64,000 nucleotides of DNA from contig PLUE01000062.1 in NCBI GenBank assembly GCA_003164785.1, positions 186,001 through 250,000 on the forward strand, read 5' to 3'. Below, piece by piece: positions 1 through 7,451 of the stretch. The notes under the pieces are model-generated. The model did not search any database. It saw nothing but the letters and a program-made list of their open reading frames with translations, and was not told where the DNA came from. The translations under genes and the position numbers were made by a program. The DNA is from Gammaproteobacteria bacterium (GTDB lineage: Bacteria > Pseudomonadota > Gammaproteobacteria > Steroidobacterales > Steroidobacteraceae). Every line of letters begins with the position of its first letter. The stretch's first letter is position 1.

Positions 1-186
1 GTGCTGCGCGATATCCCGCTAGAGGCCTTCGAGATCTACGCGAGTGGACCACCCGCGATGATCGCGGCGGTGCGGGAGACATTTCCACGGCACGGCGCCG
101 ATCCCGGACGGATGTTATTCGACTCCTTCGATTACGCGCCGGATTCGCTCGCGCGCCAGCGTAAGACCGCCGCCAACGAGTCCTGA
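1..186 (+). CDS. C-terminal fragment of an NAD(P)H-flavin / ferredoxin-type reductase
   Basis: The reading frame enters from the left edge, so only the last 61 codons are visible. The segment YASGPPAMIAAVRETFPRHG followed by a short tail ending FDSFDYAPDS resembles the end of the NAD-binding half of ferredoxin-NADP reductase-like proteins of the AscD/Fre kind, where the SGPP motif contacts the nicotinamide nucleotide. These enzymes move electrons from NAD(P)H to a flavin or an iron-sulfur partner. The upstream FAD-binding domain and any 2Fe-2S domain lie outside the window, so the subtype cannot be fixed. The gene converges on hemD and their ends overlap by 55 bases. Confidence 0.65.
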   Translation: MLRDIPLEAFEIYASGPPAMIAAVRETFPRHGADPGRMLFDSFDYAPDSLARQRKTAANES

Positions 187-902
187 TCAGCGGCCGATGC
201 GGCCAGGAGGAACGGGCCCCTCACTCCTTGGGCGCGCACGGCGGCGGCGACACGTTCGCTGGGTACCAGCCAGTGCACCTGGTCGAACGCTCGGCGCAGC
301 GCCGGCCCGGCCAGTTCCAGCAGATACGTGGCGATGTCGGCACTCGTTGCCGTGATCACGTCGATGTGGTGGTCCGCGAAGCGTCGTTCCAAAACCGCGA
401 TATCCGCGGGAGCAGGGATGGCGCGTACTCGCTCATAAACCTCGGCGACGACGATCTGCGCCCCGCGCAGTGCGAGCTGCTCTTGCAGCAATTGGCGGCC
501 GTGCCGTCCCGTCATAATCAACACGCGCTGTCCGTTCACGTTGGCGAGCCTGGGATGCGCCAGCAGGTTCTCGGAATCGAAGCCTGCTGCGGGAGCGGTG
601 ATTTCCTTGAGCCCTGTCTGAGCCAAGGCCCGTGCGGTTGCCGGGCCAATGGCCACGAGGTCGGGTGTGCCTCGCCGGTCCAGCAATCCAGCGCCGAATT
701 TGACGGCGTTGGCACTGGTGAAAATCACCAGGTCGACAGATCCGAATCCGTTGCCGACCGGCAACGGAGGCGCAACGGGTTGGATTTCCATGACGGGCAG
801 ACGGACCACAGTGGCGCCTGCGGACTCCAGCAGGGAGCACAAGGCGGAAGCCTGCTGCTCAGGCCGAGTCACCAGCACCGCGACGCCGGCCAGGGGACCC
901 AT
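132..902 (-). CDS. hemD: Uroporphyrinogen-III synthase
   Basis: The 256-residue product fits HemD, which closes and isomerises the linear tetrapyrrole hydroxymethylbilane to uroporphyrinogen III in the cytoplasm. It begins with the family-typical LAGVAVLVTRPEQQA segment and has the alternating two-domain pattern with an ITATSADIATYL stretch in the second half, near where the family has its conserved T-S residues. HemD is poorly conserved, so much of the support comes from position: its ATG lies 2 bases after the hemC stop, so the two consecutive heme enzymes are almost certainly co-transcribed. The usual downstream hemX and hemY are absent; a convergent reductase gene overlaps its 3' end. Confidence 0.93.
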   Translation of the reverse strand: MGPLAGVAVLVTRPEQQASALCSLLESAGATVVRLPVMEIQPVAPPLPVGNGFGSVDLVIFTSANAVKFGAGLLDRRGTPDLVAIGPATARALAQTGLKEITAPAAGFDSENLLAHPRLANVNGQRVLIMTGRHGRQLLQEQLALRGAQIVVAEVYERVRAIPAPADIAVLERRFADHHIDVITATSADIATYLLELAGPALRRAFDQVHWLVPSERVAAAVRAQGVRGPFLLAASAADQDSLAAVLRWRASESGA

Positions 903-904
903 GC

Positions 905-1840
905 TCAGGCGTGACGCAGCCGGTCAAGGAGAGCGCCGGCCCCGGCCGCCAGCACCCGATCGGCGAGGTCCTGGCCGAGGCGGGAAGCGTCCGTCGCGCT
1001 GCCGGTGATGGAATCACGAAGCAGCCGCGAACCGTCAGGTTCCGCGACGAGGCCGTCGAGCGTCAATCGGTCCCCGGAGAGGATCGCGTACCCGGCAATC
1101 GGCGATTGGCAACTGCCGCCCAGACGGCCGGCGAACGCGCGCTCCGCTTCCATGACGCTGCGCGTCGCCGGGTCATTCAGAGCTCGCAGCCGTTTGCGCG
1201 TATTCGCGTCGTCGGCCCGGCACTCTATGCCGATGATTCCCTGGCTCACCGCGGGGAGGCAGATGGCTGGCTCCAGCCGGGCGGTGATGCGGGACTCCCA
1301 CCCCAGGCGCACCAATCCGGCACACGCCAGGATGATGGCGTCCAGTTCACCATTGTCGAGGCGTCGTAGGCGCGTGTCGACATTGCCTCGCAACGCCTCG
1401 ATCCGCAGATCCGGCCGCTGCGCCAGCAGTTGCGCCTGGCGCCTGAGACTGGACGTGCCGACACGCGCACCGTGGGGTAGATCCTCCAAGCGCTGCGCCT
1501 GAGCGGTCAGCAGCGCGTCGCGAGGATCCGCGCGCGCCAAAACGGCGTCGATCACCAGGTCATCGGGGAGGTCGCCCGGCACATCCTTCATCGAATGCAC
1601 GGCGATATCGGCGTGTCCCTCCTCGAGCGCTACTTCCAACTCCTTGATGAACAGTCCCTTGCCGCCGATGGCCGCAAGACTGCGGTCCTGGATGCGATCA
1701 CCCTTCGTCGTCATCGGTACCAGGTGTACCGAGAGGCCGGGATGAGCATCACGCAGCAAGGCGGCGACGTGCTCGGCCTGCCAAAGCGCAAGCTGGCTCT
1801 TGCGGGTCGCGATCCGCAGAACCGAGGTGCCCTCGCTCAC
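905..1840 (-). CDS. hemC: Hydroxymethylbilane synthase (porphobilinogen deaminase)
   Basis: HemC polymerises four porphobilinogen molecules on a covalently held dipyrromethane cofactor, supplying HemD. The 311-residue length is normal for the family. The N-terminus carries RIATRKSQLALWQA, and the cofactor-bearing cysteine sits in RLGGSCQSPIAGYA. The catalytic region IAVHSMKDVP and the substrate arginines in GTSSLRRQAQL are present. Translation starts at GTG and overlaps the stop of the upstream dehydrogenase gene in a GTGA arrangement, which suggests coupled translation. Confidence 0.97.
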   Translation of the reverse strand: MSEGTSVLRIATRKSQLALWQAEHVAALLRDAHPGLSVHLVPMTTKGDRIQDRSLAAIGGKGLFIKELEVALEEGHADIAVHSMKDVPGDLPDDLVIDAVLARADPRDALLTAQAQRLEDLPHGARVGTSSLRRQAQLLAQRPDLRIEALRGNVDTRLRRLDNGELDAIILACAGLVRLGWESRITARLEPAICLPAVSQGIIGIECRADDANTRKRLRALNDPATRSVMEAERAFAGRLGGSCQSPIAGYAILSGDRLTLDGLVAEPDGSRLLRDSITGSATDASRLGQDLADRVLAAGAGALLDRLRHA

Positions 1841-2736
1841 GTCGATCCGGGCGCGACGTCCGGAAACAGCGCCGATTTCAAACGGTAGATCGCGGAGATA
1901 TCCTCATCCCCAAAACCGGCTGCGATCAACTTCGCGTACTCCTGCAGGGTCGATTCGACGATGGGCAATCGAGCGCCGCGTTTGGCGGCCATGTCGCGAC
2001 AGATGCGCAAATCCTTGTCGTGCAGTCGCACGCGAAAGCCAGGGGGGAAGTGGTTGTCCGCCATGAAAGGCGCGCGATTGACGAAGTACCAGCTGCTGCC
2101 CGCACCCTTTCCCAAGGTTTCGATCAAGCGATCGAGGGGAAGTCCTTCCGCATGCGCAAAGGCCATCGCTTCGCCCACGGCTTGGATGATGCCGGCGCAC
2201 ATGATTTGATTCGTGGCCTTGGCGGCCTGACCCGAGCCGCTTTGACCGAAGTACGCGACCGTCTTGCCCATCTTTTCGAGGATGGGAAGTGCCCGGGTAA
2301 AGACCCCCTCATCGCCGCCTGCCATGATCGCGAGAGACGCGTTGCGGGCGCCCTCCGTACCGCCGCTGACCGGGCAATCGAGAAAGCCAACGCCCAAGCC
2401 GTCCAGATGGGCATGCATGTCGCGCGCGGTCCCGGCGCTCACCGTCGAGCAATCCATGACGATCATGTTCGGGCTCAAGCCGGCATCCAGACCTGCCACC
2501 ACCGCGCGCAGATCTTCATCGGCTGAAACGCAGATGACGACGGCTTCGCAGTTGCCGGCCAGCTCTTCGAGGCTGCTGAAGGCATGGCACTTGAGTTCCT
2601 GCGCCAGACTCACCGCCTTATCGGCGGTGCGGTTCCATACGCCGGTCAGGAGACCAGCGCGGTGCAGATTGCGTGCCATGTGCGAACCCATCGCACCCAA
2701 TCCGACGAAGCCCGTTTGCATACACGATCCAGCCAT
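1837..2736 (-). CDS. NAD(P)-dependent beta-hydroxyacid dehydrogenase (3-hydroxyisobutyrate / tartronate-semialdehyde reductase family)
   Basis: The product (299 residues) has an N-terminal Rossmann motif GFVGLGAMGSHMARNL, the substrate-binding DCPVSGGTEGA segment, and the catalytic lysine motif GSGQAAKATNQIM, all diagnostic of the beta-hydroxyacid dehydrogenase family. Members oxidise small 3-hydroxy acids such as 3-hydroxyisobutyrate or reduce tartronate semialdehyde; the exact substrate cannot be read from sequence. An internal ATG five codons downstream, just before QTGFVGLG, is an equally plausible start. It lies upstream of hemC with a 4-base overlap, so it probably shares the heme transcript; no functional tie to heme is evident. 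Confidence 0.85.
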   Translation of the reverse strand: MAGSCMQTGFVGLGAMGSHMARNLHRAGLLTGVWNRTADKAVSLAQELKCHAFSSLEELAGNCEAVVICVSADEDLRAVVAGLDAGLSPNMIVMDCSTVSAGTARDMHAHLDGLGVGFLDCPVSGGTEGARNASLAIMAGGDEGVFTRALPILEKMGKTVAYFGQSGSGQAAKATNQIMCAGIIQAVGEAMAFAHAEGLPLDRLIETLGKGAGSSWYFVNRAPFMADNHFPPGFRVRLHDKDLRICRDMAAKRGARLPIVESTLQEYAKLIAAGFGDEDISAIYRLKSALFPDVAPGST

Positions 2737-2816
2737 GGTTTTTGAGGAACGCGTAGCCTAAGGCTTTGCGAGTCGAGCGGCAAAGCGGATTGGCGGGAAA
2801 CTGGCGAGTGCAGCTT

Positions 2817-3266
2817 TTAGGTCGTGCTATTGCAGATCGAATCGACGTCGCGCTTCGCGTTGACCCGCTCCGCGTCGATTTCCTCCGAACTCAAATACTG
2901 CCGTTCGCCATCGGCGCCGGCCTTGTAGAGTTTGCGGCCTTCGATCAGCTTCTTGTACCGGTCTTGGGCATCGGCGCATTGCTTGTTCCGGGTCTGCGCG
3001 ACATCGTCGTCGACGGCCTTTTTCGCTCCGTCGTCCGGGGTCGCGGGCTTGGCTGGCTGGGCAGCGGCAGAGTGGGCATCGGTGGGGGCGGGTGCCGCTC
3101 GCGACGACCCTCGGCTTCCGGGCAGATCGACGACCTCCGCATGGACGCCGATGGGCGGCATGTCACCATATTGAACCTTGCCTTGCGCATCCGTCCACTT
3201 GTAGACGACCGCCGATGCGAGCCCCGACCATGCGATCAGTGCCGCGCACAGAAGAACGCGTTTCAT
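2817..3266 (-). CDS. Exported DUF4124 domain protein
   Basis: The 149-residue product starts with a signal peptide (KRVLLCAALIAWSGLASA) followed at once by VYKWTDAQGKVQYGDMPP, the hallmark of DUF4124, a short periplasmic domain common in beta- and gammaproteobacteria. After a proline- and alanine-rich linker comes a predicted helical region with a CADAQDRYKKLIEGRKLY segment and a C-terminal cysteine. Its molecular role is not established. It lies 21 bases downstream of a P-II gene on the same strand. Confidence 0.75.
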   Translation of the reverse strand: MKRVLLCAALIAWSGLASAVVYKWTDAQGKVQYGDMPPIGVHAEVVDLPGSRGSSRAAPAPTDAHSAAAQPAKPATPDDGAKKAVDDDVAQTRNKQCADAQDRYKKLIEGRKLYKAGADGERQYLSSEEIDAERVNAKRDVDSICNSTT

Positions 3267-3287
3267 GTTCCACCTCTCGGTTTCGAA

Positions 3288-3638
<351 letters not shown>

Positions 3639-3761
3639 CTAAAATCTGAATAAGTAACAGTCTACCAGTGGCTTTGGTTGGCGTTTGATGCGTACCAGCA
3701 TGGAGTATTGGTATTTTCTGATGTATAAACGCGTAGCGTCTTGCGCCGGTCGCGCGAATAT

Positions 3762-3798
3762 AAAAAACGGCGCGGATCCTTTTGAGGATTCCGCGCCG
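3762..3798 (-). terminator. Rho-independent terminator after the upstream P-II gene
   Basis: Read on the minus strand, CGGCGCGGAATCCT pairs with AGGATCCGCGCCG across a 4-base loop (one bulged A), followed by six T residues. It lies about 160 bases past the stop of the P-II gene ending at 3960. Confidence 0.8.
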
Positions 3799-3909
3799 CC
3801 GGGATATCGCACCGACGGGGGAGTTGGCTGGCTTGCCGGCGCGAGATGCTCCTAAAACGTCAGAGGTTTTACCCTCGCTCGATAGCGAGCGAGGATTCCC
3901 AAATCCTCG
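3784..3909 (-). promoter_or_regulatory. Candidate attenuator: competing hairpins between the two P-II genes
   Basis: Two perfect hairpins overlap: 3890-3909 (CGAGGATT/AATCCTCG, 4-base loop) and 3873-3894 (CCTCGCTCG/CGAGCGAGG, 4-base loop). They share GAGG, so they cannot form together. A 9-base element (gaggattcc on the plus strand) at 3891-3899 recurs at 3784-3792 inside the 5' arm of the terminator. The RNA segment from 3909-3902 could therefore pair with either copy, and pairing with the second would open the terminator. This is an inference from base pairing alone. The 333-base spacer shows no coding potential. Confidence 0.35.
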
Positions 3910-3959
3910 CAGGTTATCTTGAATCGGTCGACTGTGCACACGGTGCGTAACTTCCTGAT

Positions 3960-4298
3960 TTAAATGGCATCTGGCCCGGTTTCGCCGGTCCTGACACGCA
4001 ATGCCTCTTCCAGTTCGAAGACCCAAACCTTGCCGTCGCCCATTTTTCCGGTCCTCGCCACGTTACAAACCGCTTCCATCACTTGCTCCGCAATCGAATC
4101 GTCCACGGCGAGCTCAATCTTCGCCTTGGGCAGGAAATCCACGCTGTACTCGGCGCCCCGGTAAATCTCCGTGTGGCCCCGCTGACGGCCGTACCCGTGA
4201 ACCTCGGTGACCGTCACACCTTGGATACCGATATCCGCGACGGCCTGCCGGACTTCATCGACCTTGAACGGCTTGATCACTGCGGTGATTAGCTTCAT
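3960..4298 (-). CDS. glnK: P-II nitrogen regulatory protein, NtrC/sigma-54-type control (GlnK-like)
   Basis: A complete 112-residue P-II protein with Tyr51 in YRGAEYSVDF, the T-loop uridylylation site, and the ATP-binding B-loop TGKMGDGKVWV. The ATG at 4298 is preferred over an upstream in-frame start because GGGGAGA lies 6 bases before it. Upstream are a near-consensus sigma-54 promoter and tandem NtrC-like sites, which is the classic arrangement for glnK, induced on nitrogen limitation. The usual partner amtB (ammonium channel) is not adjacent; instead a second P-II gene follows beyond a terminator. The symbol rests on the regulation, not on residues that separate GlnK from GlnB. Confidence 0.9.
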   Translation of the reverse strand: MKLITAVIKPFKVDEVRQAVADIGIQGVTVTEVHGYGRQRGHTEIYRGAEYSVDFLPKAKIELAVDDSIAEQVMEAVCNVARTGKMGDGKVWVFELEEALRVRTGETGPDAI

Positions 4299-4371
4299 GC
4301 ATTTCTCCCCGCCCACATCATTTAATCGCGCCGCCTCCGACACCGCATACGCGTACTATTGATTCTGACAA

Positions 4372-4387
4372 TGCAGCTTCCATGCCA
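4372..4387 (-). promoter_or_regulatory. Sigma-54 promoter for the upstream P-II gene
   Basis: The minus strand reads TGGCATGGAAGCTGCA. It matches the RpoN consensus (TGGCAY-N5-TTGCA) with the -24 GG and -12 GC at exact spacing and one mismatch in the -12 element. Predicted transcription start is near 4361, giving a leader of roughly 60 bases to the P-II ATG. Confidence 0.75.
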
Positions 4388-4439
4388 GGGCATGTCGGGT
4401 CGACTATCAAGGACTTGCGATGACGGCGGCGAACTAGAC

Positions 4440-4486
4440 GCACCACTTTGGTGCATGGGGACCCCAAAATGCGTTATCAGGGTGCG
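4440..4486 (-). promoter_or_regulatory. Tandem NtrC-binding sites upstream of the sigma-54 promoter
   Basis: Positions 4440-4454 read GCACCACTTTGGTGC, a perfect dyad matching the NtrC core (GCACC-N5-GGTGC). A weaker site, TGCGTTATCAGGGTGCG, lies at 4470-4486. Their centres are 31 bp apart, about three helical turns, and the strong site is centred about 85 bp upstream of the predicted start, suitable for an enhancer contacting RpoN polymerase. Confidence 0.7.
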
Positions 4487-4512
4487 ATTTCAGTCCCTTT
4501 GCGGAGGTTCAA

Positions 4513-4767
4513 ATGGCTTTTTTCAATTCGAATAGCGTGGATGAGCTCGCGCGACGTCTCGCCGCGTCGGTGCCGGAGTCGGTACGCAGCTTCGGCCGGG
4601 ATATCGAGGGTAACTTCAAGGCGGTCCTCCAGGCGCGACTGAGCAAGCTGGACCTCGTCAGCCGTCAGGAGTTCGACGTGCAATCGGCAATCCTGCGCCG
4701 CACCCAAGCCGCGCTGGAGACGCTGGAGGCGCGTTTGAAAGACCTTGAGGCCAAGGTCAGCGCCTAG
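4513..4767 (+). CDS. ubiK: Ubiquinone biosynthesis accessory factor UbiK (BMFP/YqiC)
   Basis: The 84-residue product has an N-terminal amphipathic region and a C-terminal coiled coil (QSAILRRTQAALETLEARLKDLEAKV), the form of the BMFP/YqiC family. UbiK binds UbiJ and supports the soluble ubiquinone-synthesis complex under oxygen; family members also fuse membranes in vitro. A GGAGG ribosome site precedes the ATG. The gene is divergent from the P-II gene and followed 9 bases later by the remnant of comM, the conserved neighbour pair yqiC-yifB of many proteobacteria. Confidence 0.9.
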   Translation: MAFFNSNSVDELARRLAASVPESVRSFGRDIEGNFKAVLQARLSKLDLVSRQEFDVQSAILRRTQAALETLEARLKDLEAKVSA

Positions 4768-4776
4768 ACCTTCCCC

Positions 4777-4998
4777 ATGCAGGTGAGCACTGTCCTCAGC
4801 CGGGCGCCCGCCGGGCTCGAGGCGCCGCTGGTTCGCGTGGAAGTTCAACTCGGTACGGGCTTGCCCGCGTTTTTCGAGTTGGCGCGGACCTGTGCCGATT
4901 TGCCGGGCGAGACATCGATTCGGCGAATCGATGTCTCGGAAGCCGTGCGGCTCCGCTCGCTCGATCGATCGGCTTACTTGCCGAGCGAGACCATATAG
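4777..4998 (+). pseudogene. comM: comM (yifB) with a large internal deletion
   Basis: The 73-codon frame starts MQVSTVLSRAPAGLEAPLV, the strongly conserved start of ComM/YifB, an AAA+ helicase of about 500 residues that aids branch migration in natural transformation. After about 30 residues it jumps to ELARTCADLPGE...VSEAVRLRSLDR, which matches the extreme C-terminus of the same family. The join is in frame near 4868; the Walker A/B, sensor and Mg-chelatase-like regions (roughly 430 residues) are missing. It cannot act as a helicase. The position directly after ubiK is the normal comM locus. The 3' end overlaps the convergent cytochrome c5 gene. Confidence 0.8.
4908..4938. repeat. 15-bp perfect inverted repeat, possible cytochrome c5 terminator
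   Basis: CGAGACATCGATTCG and its exact complement flank a single G. It lies 36 bases beyond the stop of the minus-strand cytochrome gene and inside the comM remnant. There is no T tract, so a simple intrinsic terminator is not certain. Confidence 0.5.
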
Positions 4999-5480
4999 TC
5001 GACGGTCATGCGAATCGTGGCGTCGGGCCAAGCGGTGCCCCCTTTGGGCGGCATGGCGCCTTTACCCGCGATCGCATGCTGATAAAGGGTGTCCTTGCCC
5101 TGGGCAAGGCGTGGCGCCCACGCGGCCTTGTCGCCCACCTTTGGCGCTCCATTCACTCCGGTCCCGTGACAGGCCGTGCAAACCTTGTTGAAGGCCAGTT
5201 CGCCGGTGGCGGGCACATCCGCGGCGGCTGCGGTCTGCGGCGCAGATACCGTGGCCAAGGCGCTATTGTCCTGGCCGGCAATGGCTTCGTGGGCGAACGG
5301 CTCGATATTCTGATGCACATCCTTGATGTGCAAAGGGTCCAGCAACACGTCCTCGCTCTGGGTATCCTTGCCGATATTCCGCGCCAACGCGAACAACACG
5401 ATGGCAAGGAAGATGAGGATGCCGAGTACCAAACTAAAGGAATTGAAGAACTGAGTATCTGACGATTCGGGCTTGGACAC
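4974..5480 (-). CDS. Membrane-anchored cytochrome c5-family protein
   Basis: The 168-residue product has an N-terminal uncleaved membrane anchor (residues about 15-35, SLVLGILIFLAIVLFALA) and a C-terminal monohaem domain with CTACH (CXXCH) and a later MPP segment supplying the likely axial methionine (KGAMPPKGG). These are features of the cytochrome c5 class, periplasmic electron carriers to terminal oxidases. The two domains are joined by an alanine-rich linker. It faces the remnant of comM and is monocistronic. Confidence 0.9.
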   Translation of the reverse strand: MSKPESSDTQFFNSFSLVLGILIFLAIVLFALARNIGKDTQSEDVLLDPLHIKDVHQNIEPFAHEAIAGQDNSALATVSAPQTAAAADVPATGELAFNKVCTACHGTGVNGAPKVGDKAAWAPRLAQGKDTLYQHAIAGKGAMPPKGGTAWPDATIRMTVDYMVSLGK

Positions 5481-5617
5481 GGTAACTCGCTGAAAACCGA
5501 TGAAAAAAGATCAGGGGGCGTCGGCAGTATAGCGATACCCGACGAATCACGGAATAGCCATGGATGCTGCTTCGACGAAGAATGATGGGCAACTCGCCAA
5601 AAGCAACGAGGTAATCG

Positions 5618-5698
5618 ATGAGTTACTCCTATCTGGTCCTCGCGCTGGCCGGGACCGTCATCTTCCTCTATCTGCGCGAACGTCAGCGGCGGGCATGA
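5618..5698 (+). CDS. Putative 26-residue single-pass membrane protein
   Basis: The frame MSYSYLVLALAGTVIFLYLR continues with a short basic tail (ERQRRA). It has one predicted membrane helix, and GAGGT lies 6 bases before the ATG. Its stop overlaps the ATG of the next membrane gene (ATGA), which suggests translational coupling and argues against chance. Family and function are not recognised. Confidence 0.45.
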   Translation: MSYSYLVLALAGTVIFLYLRERQRRA

Positions 5699-6054
5699 TG
5701 GGGTCGTTGTATTACGGCCGGCATTTCCTCGGGATGGCATGCATCGTCGTTTTTCTAGCGGCGACCGGTCGCTGGCGTCCGCAGGGCGCCGCGGTGTCGG
5801 TTGGCCTGTATGGCGCATTGCACTCGTCGATGGTCATTTTCGCGTTGCGTTCGGCTCCGTCCTTTTGGCGGGCGCTCGGGTTCATCGCGATCGCCGCGTC
5901 GCTTGCCGTGCTCAGCATTCGGCTCAGCCTCGCAGCCAGTCCGGCTATTGTCGAGCCTTCCTGGAATGGCGCGCCCGTACCTGCTCCTGGCGTTCTGCGC
6001 CGGTCTCGGTGCGCTCGGCTACGCGTTACTGATACGACGATTTTGGATCCGTGA
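5695..6054 (+). CDS. Putative small multi-pass membrane protein (first of an overlapping pair)
   Basis: The frame begins MMGSLYYGRHFLGMACIVVF and shows three hydrophobic segments in its first 80 residues. The last 35 codons are arginine- and proline-rich and overlap the next frame for 89 bases, so the tail may not be natural: either two overlapping genes are present, or a frameshift joins this segment to the following one to make a protein of about 178 residues with five membrane spans. No family is recognised. Confidence 0.4.
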   Translation: MMGSLYYGRHFLGMACIVVFLAATGRWRPQGAAVSVGLYGALHSSMVIFALRSAPSFWRALGFIAIAASLAVLSIRLSLAASPAIVEPSWNGAPVPAPGVLRRSRCARLRVTDTTILDP

Positions 6055-6229
6055 ACTGTCCTACCGCGCAACGGCCCTGATAGCGTGCGGCTGCGTCTGG
6101 GTCACCCTTGCGACCTTCGGCGTGTTGGCTTTCTTGGGACATGCCGATGGTCTGTCGCTGGCGGTCGCATGGTGGCTCGCGTTTTCCGGGGGACTTTGGT
6201 ATCAAGATGTACGGATGAGAGGGTCATGA
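5966..6229 (+). CDS. Putative small membrane protein (second of an overlapping pair)
   Basis: Starting at MARPYLLLAFCAGLGALGYA, this 87-residue frame has two to three hydrophobic helices (LLLAFCAGLGALGYALL; ALIACGCVWVTLATFGVLAFLG; LAVAWWLAFSGGLWY). It could be an independent gene or the 3' half of the preceding frame. Its stop overlaps an ATG in the next frame (6226-6229). No known family is recognised. Confidence 0.45.
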   Translation: MARPYLLLAFCAGLGALGYALLIRRFWIRELSYRATALIACGCVWVTLATFGVLAFLGHADGLSLAVAWWLAFSGGLWYQDVRMRGS

Positions 6230-6339
6230 GCTTTCACGTTGACGGCATTGATATCGCCGTGGGATCTGGGTTTTCTGCACGGGAATCCTTTAAGATGGTG
6301 GTCGTGGTGATTGGGGTATTGCGCCCGGAGACGGAGTCG

Positions 6340-6540
6340 GTGAAAACCTTATTTGTTGTCGTCGCAGGGTGTTTGTTGTGCGTCGTCTGCTGGCCCCTTG
6401 CAGTCCTCGCCATCGTTCTATGGCCTTTGATCTGGTTGATTGCGCTGCCTTTCAGGCTGGTATCGGTCACGATCGAAGCCGCGTTCGCTCTCATCAAGGC
6501 CCTCCTATTGTTACCTGCCCGCTTGATCGGAACGCGTTGA
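6340..6540 (+). CDS. Small hydrophobic membrane protein upstream of carbonic anhydrase
   Basis: A 66-residue frame beginning at GTG 6340 with GGAG 6 bases upstream reads MKTLFVVVAGCLLCVVCWPL and continues as two long hydrophobic helices ending LLLLPARLIGTR. The same frame also opens at ATG 6226, which overlaps the stop of the preceding gene, so a 104-residue form is possible; the shorter form is preferred because it begins directly with the membrane segment. It lies 28 bases before the carbonic anhydrase gene and may be co-transcribed with it. Function unknown. Confidence 0.5.
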   Translation: MKTLFVVVAGCLLCVVCWPLAVLAIVLWPLIWLIALPFRLVSVTIEAAFALIKALLLLPARLIGTR

Positions 6541-6568
6541 CCGGCTTGCAGGCTGCTGTGAGCGAACG

Positions 6569-7198
6569 ATGATCTCGGCCCGCGAGGGGCTCGAACTTCT
6601 GCGCGACGGGAACCGCCGCTTCGTGGCGGATGTGCGCAGCCACGACACGTTGCCCAGTCGGGCTCGGCGCATCGAACTGGCGGCCGGGCAGGAGCCTTTC
6701 GCCGCCGTACTCGGTTGCTCCGATTCCAGGGTCCCGGTCGAGATCGTTTTCGACCAGGGGCTCGGCGACCTGTTCGTCATCCGTGTGGCCGGCAACATCG
6801 TTGCGCCGTCGCAGGTGGGCAGCGTCGAGTTTGCGGCGGAGCAATTCGGCACCCGTCTGGTCGTCGTTCTGGGACATTCCGATTGCGGCGCCATCGTGGC
6901 AACACTCGAACAGCTGCAGCGTCCCAAGGAAAACCAATCCCGAAATCTCCATTCGATCGTGGATCTGGTACGCCCCTCCGTCGAGGATTTGTTGGCGACC
7001 GAGTTGCGGCACGACCTGGATGAGCTGGTTCACCAAGCCGTGCGGGCCAATATCCGGGCGTCCGTCAATCACTTGAGGCATGGATCGGAAATCATCGAGC
7101 AACTGATTCGTAACGACGGCCTGCTGGTGGTCGGAGCCGAGTATTCGCTCAAAAGCGGCGTCGTCGACTTCTTCGACGGCGTTCCGGCGGACCTGTAG
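6569..7198 (+). CDS. Beta-class carbonic anhydrase
   Basis: The 209-residue product contains the zinc ligands of beta-carbonic anhydrases: Cys and Asp-Arg in GCSDSRVPVE, and His-Cys in LGHSDCGAIVA. It interconverts CO2 and bicarbonate in the cytoplasm, supplying bicarbonate for carboxylations and carbamoyl phosphate. The N-terminal EGLELLRDGNRRFVAD and the C-terminal VVGAEYSLKSGVVDFFD fit the plant-type clade. It ends the small membrane-protein cluster and is followed by a tRNA gene. Confidence 0.96.
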   Translation: MISAREGLELLRDGNRRFVADVRSHDTLPSRARRIELAAGQEPFAAVLGCSDSRVPVEIVFDQGLGDLFVIRVAGNIVAPSQVGSVEFAAEQFGTRLVVVLGHSDCGAIVATLEQLQRPKENQSRNLHSIVDLVRPSVEDLLATELRHDLDELVHQAVRANIRASVNHLRHGSEIIEQLIRNDGLLVVGAEYSLKSGVVDFFDGVPADL

Positions 7199-7307
7199 CA
7201 CGGCGCCACTGGAACGCGGGCTATTGGCGAGATTTGGCTCATTTGCGCGCCACAGTCGGGTGACGCTGGACGCCCGTCGGGTGTGGCGAGTACTATCCCG
7301 TCCCCTT

Positions 7308-7384
7308 GCGCCTGTAGCTCAGCTGGATAGAGTGTCGGCCTCCGAAGCCGAAGGTCCCGCGTTCGAATCGCGGCAGGCGCACCA
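7308..7384 (+). tRNA. tRNA-Arg (anticodon CCG)
   Basis: The acceptor arm GCGCCTG pairs with CAGGCGC, followed by an encoded ACCA. D arm (GCTC..GAGT), anticodon stem TCGGC/GCCGA with loop CTCCGAA (anticodon CCG), variable loop AAGGT and T arm CCGCGTTCGAATCGCGG complete a canonical cloverleaf. It decodes CGG. Confidence 0.97.
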
Positions 7385-7451
7385 TTTCCCAGTCCTCACC
7401 GACGACATCGTCCATGCCAGTAGGTAGGGCCGCACTGTAAGGAGTGTGAAT

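Noticed and set aside
4777..4998. A genuine 73-residue small protein after ubiK
   Set aside because: Both ends match ComM and the centre is missing; a deletion product is the simpler reading, although expression of the short form is not excluded.
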